Shown: positions 16,691 to 21,213 of the stretch, in pieces | Layout: every line of letters starts with the position of its first letter | Position numbering within the stretch: the first letter of the stretch is position 1 | Source: Bacteriovoracaceae bacterium | GTDB taxonomy: Bacteria; Bdellovibrionota; UBA1018 | Assembly: GCA_947500275.1 (NCBI GenBank) | Contig: CANMSW010000009.1 | Location: forward strand, 1-21,213 | Length of the DNA stretch: 21,213 bases | Reading direction: 5' to 3' | Made by a program: the position numbers and the translations under genes | Notes under the pieces: model-generated | What the model saw: only the letters and a program-made list of their open reading frames with translations | What the model was told of the DNA's origin: nothing | The model's database searches: none

Positions 16691-16712
16691 GTTTTTGCAG
16701 ATCTGCCACAAC
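16691..16712. promoter_or_regulatory. Imperfect 22-base palindrome, possible operator upstream of the ferredoxin gene
   Basis: The 297 bases between the start codons at 16524 and 16822 hold no convincing gene. They contain GTTTTTGCAGATCTGCCACAAC, which matches its own reverse complement at 18 of 22 positions and has a perfect GCAGATCTGC core. It lies about 110 bases before the ferredoxin ATG, between two divergent genes. The match to any known regulator is unclear. Confidence 0.3.
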
Positions 16713-16821
16713 GCCATGACAGGGAATTGCGGGATTATCGAGCTGGCGCCTGCATGCCCACCCCGATGTGCTCCTGCCCCTTGCCTACTCCCTTCGATTC
16801 AGGCTAGTGGTCGTCCCCATC

Positions 16822-17241
16822 ATGAGCGGCACTAATCCCTACATCCCGACACCCAAGATCGAAAAAGCCCAAAGCAAGTTCTCCATCGAGTTTCGAGGGG
16901 CTGATCCCTCGCTGAACCGAGTGATTGAACTCGATCCTGCTGCTCTTCCTTCGTCCGGCACTGGGCTTCCCGGAAGTATCTTGGACATCGCACTCGCCGC
17001 TGACATTGAAATCGACCACGCTTGTGGCGGGGTCTGCGCTTGCTCCACGTGTCACGTCATTGTCCGCGAAGGCCTCGCCACGTGCAACGAAGCCGAGGAA
17101 GCAGAAGAAGACATGCTCGATAAAGCCCCAGGATTGACCGCCCAGTCTCGGCTCGCTTGTCAATGCGTCCCCAATGGCAAAAGCCGCTTAGTGGTCGAAA
17201 TCCCGAACTGGAACCGCAACTTGGTTCGCGAAGGTCACTGA
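16822..17241 (+). CDS. fdx: ISC-type [2Fe-2S] ferredoxin
   Basis: A small electron carrier of the kind that supports iron-sulfur cluster assembly. The cluster ligands are seen as CGGVCACSTC (C-x5-C-x2-C, with one extra Cys inside) and a fourth Cys in RLACQC, after the typical EEDMLDKAPGL segment. The chosen ATG gives 139 residues, slightly longer than the usual 110-115, with extra residues before the core that begins near KFSIEFRG. An upstream in-frame GTG at 16768 would add 18 hydrophobic and basic residues; neither start has a good ribosome site. No other isc gene is in the window, so it stands apart from the usual hscBA-fdx order. A terminator-like hairpin overlaps the stop. Confidence 0.88.
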   Translation: MSGTNPYIPTPKIEKAQSKFSIEFRGADPSLNRVIELDPAALPSSGTGLPGSILDIALAADIEIDHACGGVCACSTCHVIVREGLATCNEAEEAEEDMLDKAPGLTAQSRLACQCVPNGKSRLVVEIPNWNRNLVREGH

Positions 17242-17263
17242 GAGCGGCGCCTCTCCTCTTTTT
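17240..17263 (+). terminator. Possible intrinsic terminator after the ferredoxin gene
   Basis: GAGAG pairs with CTCTC around a six-base GC-rich loop, starting within the stop codon, and five T follow three bases later. The stem is short (5 bp), so confidence is moderate. Confidence 0.45.
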
Positions 17264-17293
17264 CTCGCTCCATGAGCTGCCCCCGAATCGTCA

Positions 17294-17322
17294 TTGACGC
17301 CTAGGTCTCGTAAAAGTACTCC
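17294..17322 (+). promoter_or_regulatory. Weak promoter candidate for the exported-protein gene
   Basis: TTGACG and TACTCC are 17 bases apart, about 80 bases before the 17401 start. The -35 element is good and the -10 element poor, so this is only a suggestion. Confidence 0.2.
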
Positions 17323-17400
17323 ACGCCGAAATTTGGGGGGCACTCTGAGGTCAGCCTGGCAGACGTCCACCCCGAAAAACGCACGCGGAGAACCGATAAA

Positions 17401-18057
17401 ATGCGTCCCTCGATTCAAATCTCAGCCTGCTCCTTGATCGCCGCTTTGGTCCTCCTTTCTGCCAAATCCCAGGCGGGCTCGGCACCCATTAAGGTCATCA
17501 AAAAAACGATCCCTATCCCTCAGACGCTCACCCTCGACCGGGCCCTTGAATCCATCGAAGACATCCCGGCCCTATTTGACCGCTATCAGCCCGTTGTCCC
17601 CTGGGTTCCAGGTGTATCCATGGAGATTCAAAAAGAAGTGATATCGCGAGGGCGCCCCGCGCAAGTCGCCCTCAAGCTCGACGGTACCGCTCCGTTCGTT
17701 TCGAACGGAATCCACGAGAAAGCATTGGTCTCTGCTACGGTCGAGGACAGTCCCTGCAGCGGGAACACTCTTTTCTCGTTGGGCCGCAAAATCAGACTCG
17801 ATTTCCACGGTTCCTCAAAAAACGTCGAGCGCCGAGTGGACCGAATCGAAATTCAAGTCTGTGCGACGCCCGGTAACAACGGAGCTTCGAACCTGACGGC
17901 GACCGGCAGCCTTTATGAAGGCTACCTTCCCATCGACCCGAGCAAGTCCGGCACGGCCGAGAAAATAGCAGCAACAGCTATTCAGACGGCTTTCCTAAAG
18001 CAGGTTGAACCGATGGTGGACGCGGTTCAAGACCTCTGGAAAGAATTGCCCCGATAA
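17401..18057 (+). CDS. Exported protein of unknown function
   Basis: 218 residues starting at an ATG with GGAG about nine bases upstream. The N-terminus is a clear Sec signal peptide: basic start, hydrophobic core SLIAALVLLSA, and a likely cleavage site after KSQA (about residue 25), before GSAPIKV. No lipobox Cys is present at the cleavage site, so it should be soluble in the periplasm or secreted. The mature part has two Cys (in DSPCSG and VCATPG), which could form a disulfide, and a pattern of strands in the middle (SMEIQKEVI, QVALKLDG, RIEIQVCATPG), suggesting a beta-sandwich, followed by a helical C-terminus. I do not recognise the family. The gene stands alone, with a small gap to the next gene in the same direction. 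Confidence 0.8.
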   Translation: MRPSIQISACSLIAALVLLSAKSQAGSAPIKVIKKTIPIPQTLTLDRALESIEDIPALFDRYQPVVPWVPGVSMEIQKEVISRGRPAQVALKLDGTAPFVSNGIHEKALVSATVEDSPCSGNTLFSLGRKIRLDFHGSSKNVERRVDRIEIQVCATPGNNGASNLTATGSLYEGYLPIDPSKSGTAEKIAATAIQTAFLKQVEPMVDAVQDLWKELPR

Positions 18058-18109
18058 GTCTGGAAATTCTAGGCAGAGGGAATAGTCCCTGCACCCCGTT
18101 TAGGGTGAT

Positions 18110-19489
18110 ATGCCTTTCTCTAATCGCAAGCAGGCAGGCCACGAACTCGGACAAGCCCTTCTCGCCCACCATCCAGACTGGCTCGGAGCGAATGACGTCA
18201 TCATTGCTGCGCTGCCGCGCGGAGGGCTCCCCGTCGCGGCTGAGGTGGCCGGAGTGTTGGAGCTTCCCATAAGGCTCCTCTGTGTTCGTAAAATCGGGGC
18301 GCCTCAAAATGAGGAACTGGCAGTCGGAGCCATTGCCGACCGGAATGCCGTATGGTGGAACGAGCCACTTATCGAATCTCTTCAACTCACGCAAAAAGAC
18401 CTCGCTTCCACCCTGAAGCGGGAAAGAAAAGAACTCGAGCGACGCATCCGCGTGCTGAGCCCTTCGTCGAATTTAGATGCCTTGAAGTCCAAAACAGTCG
18501 TCATCGTCGATGACGGAGTCGCGACCGGTGCAACCCTTCGAGCCGCTCTCATCTGCGCGCGCGACGCGGGGGCAAGTAAAATTGAGATCGCGACCCCGGT
18601 CGCGTCACGCGGGACTCTAGATCTCATTCTCACCGAGTATTCTCATCCCCCTTTTTCGCAAGGCGCTCTCCACCGGAGGCCATTTATTGGATCTCTGGCT
18701 CTTGAGACGCCCGATGACTTTTCTTCGGTGGGTGAATGGTATGAGGACTTCCCACAGCTGAATGATACCGAAGTCCTATCGATTCTCCAGGAAGCTCCAG
18801 GCATTCGAACGCTTCATGGTTTCATTCCACTCGCCCCCCCCCAAGGAGGTGAACTTCGATATCAGTTACAATGGCCCGAGCAGCCGGAAGCTCTCGTCGT
18901 GTTCGCGCATGGAAGTCTCAGTAGCGCGGCAAGCCCGCGAAACAATCAAGTCGCCCTTCAATTCAGAAGCGCAGGATATGCCACGTTTTTATTTGATCTC
19001 CTCACGGAGGAGGAATTTGCGCACCGAGCCCATGTCTTTGACATTCCCTACCTGACCGAACGCCTTATCCTTGGAGCTGAAAACGCCTTCCGTGAGATTC
19101 TTGCTCGAACCCACTCAAAAAAATCCATTCCGATCGTACTGTTTGGCGCCAGTACCGGCGCTGCTGCGGCGATCAATGCGGCCGCAAAGCTCCGGATTCC
19201 TCCGCTCGCAGTCCTGTCGCGGGGAGGACGGCCTGATCTCGCCGATCCAAGCGCCTTGAAAACAGGAACCACCCCAACCCTTCTCCTGGTCGGGGCTCTC
19301 GATCGAGATGTCATCCCGTTAAACGAAGACGCCTTCGAAAAAATGAAAGCCCACCGCCCTTGCGAGCTGCATCTCGTTACAGGAGCTACCCACTTATTTG
19401 AGGAGCCGGGCGCCATGGATGAAGTCGCCCAACAGTGTATTCAGTTCATTTTAAAAAGCCTGAAGGGGCTTGGAGTGAAAGCAGCCTAG
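18110..19489 (+). CDS. Phosphoribosyltransferase fused to a dienelactone-hydrolase-like alpha/beta hydrolase
   Basis: 459 residues. Residues about 1-225 are a type I phosphoribosyltransferase-like domain (COG1926 type): LPRGGLPVA (35-43), RKIGAPQNEELAVGA, and the PRPP-binding VDDGVATGAT (133-142); SSVGEWYEDF (205-214) matches the family's usual end. Residues about 248-455 are an alpha/beta hydrolase: FAHGS (265-269), the elbow GASTGA with Ser348, an acid Asp at 398 or 400 in ALDRDVIP, and His428 in GATHLFEE. Similar two-domain fusions are known in other bacteria (general recollection), without a settled substrate. The linker contains nine consecutive C (18834-18842) followed directly by AAGGAGGTGA, a perfect anti-16S match inside the frame. 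The start has AGGGTG just upstream. The reaction is unknown. Confidence 0.88.
   Translation: MPFSNRKQAGHELGQALLAHHPDWLGANDVIIAALPRGGLPVAAEVAGVLELPIRLLCVRKIGAPQNEELAVGAIADRNAVWWNEPLIESLQLTQKDLASTLKRERKELERRIRVLSPSSNLDALKSKTVVIVDDGVATGATLRAALICARDAGASKIEIATPVASRGTLDLILTEYSHPPFSQGALHRRPFIGSLALETPDDFSSVGEWYEDFPQLNDTEVLSILQEAPGIRTLHGFIPLAPPQGGELRYQLQWPEQPEALVVFAHGSLSSAASPRNNQVALQFRSAGYATFLFDLLTEEEFAHRAHVFDIPYLTERLILGAENAFREILARTHSKKSIPIVLFGASTGAAAAINAAAKLRIPPLAVLSRGGRPDLADPSALKTGTTPTLLLVGALDRDVIPLNEDAFEKMKAHRPCELHLVTGATHLFEEPGAMDEVAQQCIQFILKSLKGLGVKAA
18834..18852 (+). repeat. Nine-C homopolymer followed by an internal perfect Shine-Dalgarno sequence
   Basis: C9 at 18834-18842 abuts AAGGAGGTGA at 18843-18852, within codons Ala242-Glu248 of the fusion gene, exactly between its two domains. 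No in-frame ATG, GTG or TTG lies within a normal distance downstream; the nearest in-frame GTG is about 50 bases away. Confidence 0.6.
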
Positions 19490-19524
19490 CGGTGGCCAGA
19501 CCCATTACCGGATGTAGATCTTCA

Positions 19525-20649
19525 TCAGAAGCATTTGCCCAATTGAAGGAGCATTGCCATTCCCTCGCTCATTGGCGGAACCCAGGGAAGGGCAAGCGCC
19601 TCTCCCTTTTTACCCAGCCAAGAGCGGATCTCTTCTAAAAGTTCCAAGTCGTGCTGACGCCACTTGAATTCTTGAGCTTCAAATTCCTCGAGCTTTTTCC
19701 AAGACGACTCGAGCGCCGGACTCTCAAAAGAAGCGGGACGACCGGGACTCTCCCGCTCAACTCCATGACTCCGATTCAGTAAGATTCCTGCGACTGGAAG
19801 CCCCAGCTCTTGAGCCCGATCTAAGAAAAACTTCGCTTCAACACGAGCCGCTTCAAGAGGTGATGTGACGATCACGAACGCAGAGCGAGCGCTGGCCAAG
19901 TAAGACCTCGTATGAGCCAGGTCCTCATTCAAGGATCTAAAAATCCCTGAAAACAGCCCAAAGAACTCTTCCAAATCGGTCGCCAAGTCCTCACCCAGTA
20001 CCCCAGCGATCACCTTCTGAACCATGTTCGAGGCGGCCCTTCGAAAAAACCCCCGCTCACTCGGAAGAAACAACTTAAAGATCCGCCCCTCGAGGAACTC
20101 GGCAACGCGCGACGGAGCATCTAAAAAATCAAGAGCGTGGCGCGAAGGTGGCGTATCCAGCACAATTAAGTCATAGGCAGGGTCCATGATATACCGATGC
20201 AGTGCCTTCATCGCCGTATATTCTTGCATGCCGGCAATCATGCGCGTGGCCTCGATATAGAGGCGATTCCGCAAAAACTTTTCAACTTTCGCTTCGTCGG
20301 AAACAATCCGGCGTACTGCTTGGTCCGCGACGACCCGGGGGTCCAACATCCAAGCTTCAAGCTGACCACCCGCTTGTGCGATTCCGGCTTCCTTCGATCG
20401 GGACTCCGGAATCGGGACCGGCGCAGGGGCGTGCATGGCAACCCCCAGTGTTTCTGCCAGGCGCTTCGAGGGATCGATCGTCAGCACTAAAACTTTTTTT
20501 CCTTGTCGCGCACCTTCGACAGCAATGGATGCAGCCGCGGTCGTTTTTCCAACCCCCCCAGCGCCACAGCAGACGATGACCTTGCGGCTCGCGATCAGAT
20601 CACTCAACCAAGAACGCTTGAGACTTAACGAAGGGCTTTCGACACTCAT
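19525..20649 (-). CDS. ArsA-family ATPase, P-loop subunit
   Basis: 374 residues, starting at an ATG with GGGAGGAGG just upstream. Deviant Walker A CGAGGVGKTT (28-37) and LTIDPSKRL (56-64) identify the SIMIBI-class ArsA/GET3 group, and DTPPSRHALDFLDAP corresponds to the switch II signature DTAPTGHTLRLL. It hydrolyses ATP, probably to drive protein handling or an ion-linked process rather than arsenite export, since no arsenic resistance genes are adjacent. A proline-rich insert follows the second motif (PAPVPIPES). The ATG overlaps the stop of the upstream ArsA-like gene by four bases. The paired arrangement resembles two adjacent ArsA-like genes in mycobacteria (Rv3679-Rv3680; recalled, not checked). 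It converges on the fusion gene with 35 bases between. Confidence 0.88.
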   Translation of the reverse strand: MSVESPSLSLKRSWLSDLIASRKVIVCCGAGGVGKTTAAASIAVEGARQGKKVLVLTIDPSKRLAETLGVAMHAPAPVPIPESRSKEAGIAQAGGQLEAWMLDPRVVADQAVRRIVSDEAKVEKFLRNRLYIEATRMIAGMQEYTAMKALHRYIMDPAYDLIVLDTPPSRHALDFLDAPSRVAEFLEGRIFKLFLPSERGFFRRAASNMVQKVIAGVLGEDLATDLEEFFGLFSGIFRSLNEDLAHTRSYLASARSAFVIVTSPLEAARVEAKFFLDRAQELGLPVAGILLNRSHGVERESPGRPASFESPALESSWKKLEEFEAQEFKWRQHDLELLEEIRSWLGKKGEALALPWVPPMSEGMAMLLQLGKCF

Positions 20650-21212
20650 GCGCCTCCTCCCGCCGCGGCGTTACTCAACGACTGTTCAAACAAATGAACC
20701 AAGGTGTGAACGATATCGACCGAGGACTGGGTCAACCCTTCGACTTCCGGCGCTTTGATCAAAGGCAGAGGGACAGTTTCCACAAGCCGCTTGAGGGCCG
20801 CCTGATTTTCTTCGAGCTCCGAAAACAACCGAAAGCCAGGGATATCACCCCCAGAGCGCAACCAGGCCTGTAAAGCCTGTTGCTCAGAAGCGCTGAAAGG
20901 ATTCGCTCGTAATCGATTCACAATCACGCCACCTACCGGGACCCTCGTCCGCTTAAGGCCTTCAATCAGCTCCAGAGACTCACTCACGGGGAGCGGCTCT
21001 GGGAGAGTCACAACCCAGGCCGAAGAGTATTCGGATGAGTTGAGGAATTTTTGCCCTTCGATCAACGCTTCGCGAATGGGCCCACGCGTGATGACTCGTC
21101 CCAAGATCTCAGGAAGTCCAGTGAGCGCTAAAGTGTGACCGGTTGCTGGTAAATCAATGATCAGACGTTCATGAAGAGGGTTGCCGTCTGCATAAGTCGC
21201 CTTCAGCAAGGA
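20646..21212 (-). CDS. ArsA-family ATPase, second subunit (5' end outside the window)
   Basis: Only the C-terminal 188 residues or so are inside; the frame is open to the edge. The TTG at 21209 is just the first possible start in view, not the real one. LIIDLPATGHTLALTGLPE near the cut corresponds to the ArsA switch II signature, so the P-loop must lie beyond the window. VVTLPEPLPVSESLELI and GGVIVNRLRANPF are typical of the following strands in ArsA-like proteins. The C-terminus ends in Ala/Gly. The stop overlaps the ATG of the second ArsA-like gene (ATGA), so the two products are probably made together and may form a heteromer. Confidence 0.85.
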   Translation of the reverse strand, partial: SLLKATYADGNPLHERLIIDLPATGHTLALTGLPEILGRVITRGPIREALIEGQKFLNSSEYSSAWVVTLPEPLPVSESLELIEGLKRTRVPVGGVIVNRLRANPFSASEQQALQAWLRSGGDIPGFRLFSELEENQAALKRLVETVPLPLIKAPEVEGLTQSSVDIVHTLVHLFEQSLSNAAAGGGA

Positions 21213-21213
21213 A

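Noticed and set aside
18077..18090. AGGGA-ATAG-TCCCT hairpin before the fusion gene, as a terminator
   Set aside because: Stem of only five pairs and no T-run; likely chance.

Overview
The window is about 21.2 kb of densely packed bacterial chromosome. I see no rRNA or tRNA gene, insertion sequence, phage gene or CRISPR array. The housekeeping genes are pgi, mutL with an intact endonuclease site, miaA, a GMP reductase and an ISC-type ferredoxin. They sit beside c-di-GMP and cyclic-nucleotide signalling genes and a pair of ArsA-family ATPases. An FHA-GGDEF cyclase like DgcB of Bdellovibrio, together with GC content that looks like the mid-50s by eye, suggests a Bdellovibrionota/Oligoflexia-type or related deltaproteobacterium-like organism. 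That placement is inference; no marker gene settles it.

Left part (1-4859, + strand): the 3' end of pgi and a likely terminator, then an FHA-GGDEF diguanylate cyclase with an intact I-site, then mutL and miaA, which overlap and are probably translationally coupled.

Centre (4881-12299, - strand): a compact four-gene block. In transcription order it holds a GCS2-type carboxylate-amine ligase, a tandem PilZ protein with a YcgR-like N-terminus and an unassigned C-terminal half, a multi-pass membrane protein with GAF-like regions and a class III cyclase-like domain, and a PP2C-like domain fused to a cyclic-nucleotide-binding domain. The PilZ and cyclase-like genes overlap by four bases. The second PilZ motif, the cyclase-like active site and the PP2C metal site each carry changes at key positions. 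The block therefore looks like a signalling relay built partly from divergent or pseudo-enzymes, and it is the most interesting part of the window.

Right part (12417-21213): a GMP reductase gene (- strand) lies divergent from a membrane-anchored alpha/beta hydrolase that overlaps a D-2-hydroxyacid dehydrogenase. Two orphan minus-strand genes follow, each with a strong Shine-Dalgarno that fixes a shorter start than the longest frame, separated by a hairpin-rich intergenic stretch. Next come an ISC-type ferredoxin, an exported protein of unknown function, and a phosphoribosyltransferase-hydrolase fusion with a nine-C tract and a perfect Shine-Dalgarno sequence in its linker. The window ends with two overlapping ArsA-like ATPase genes (- strand), the second running off the edge.
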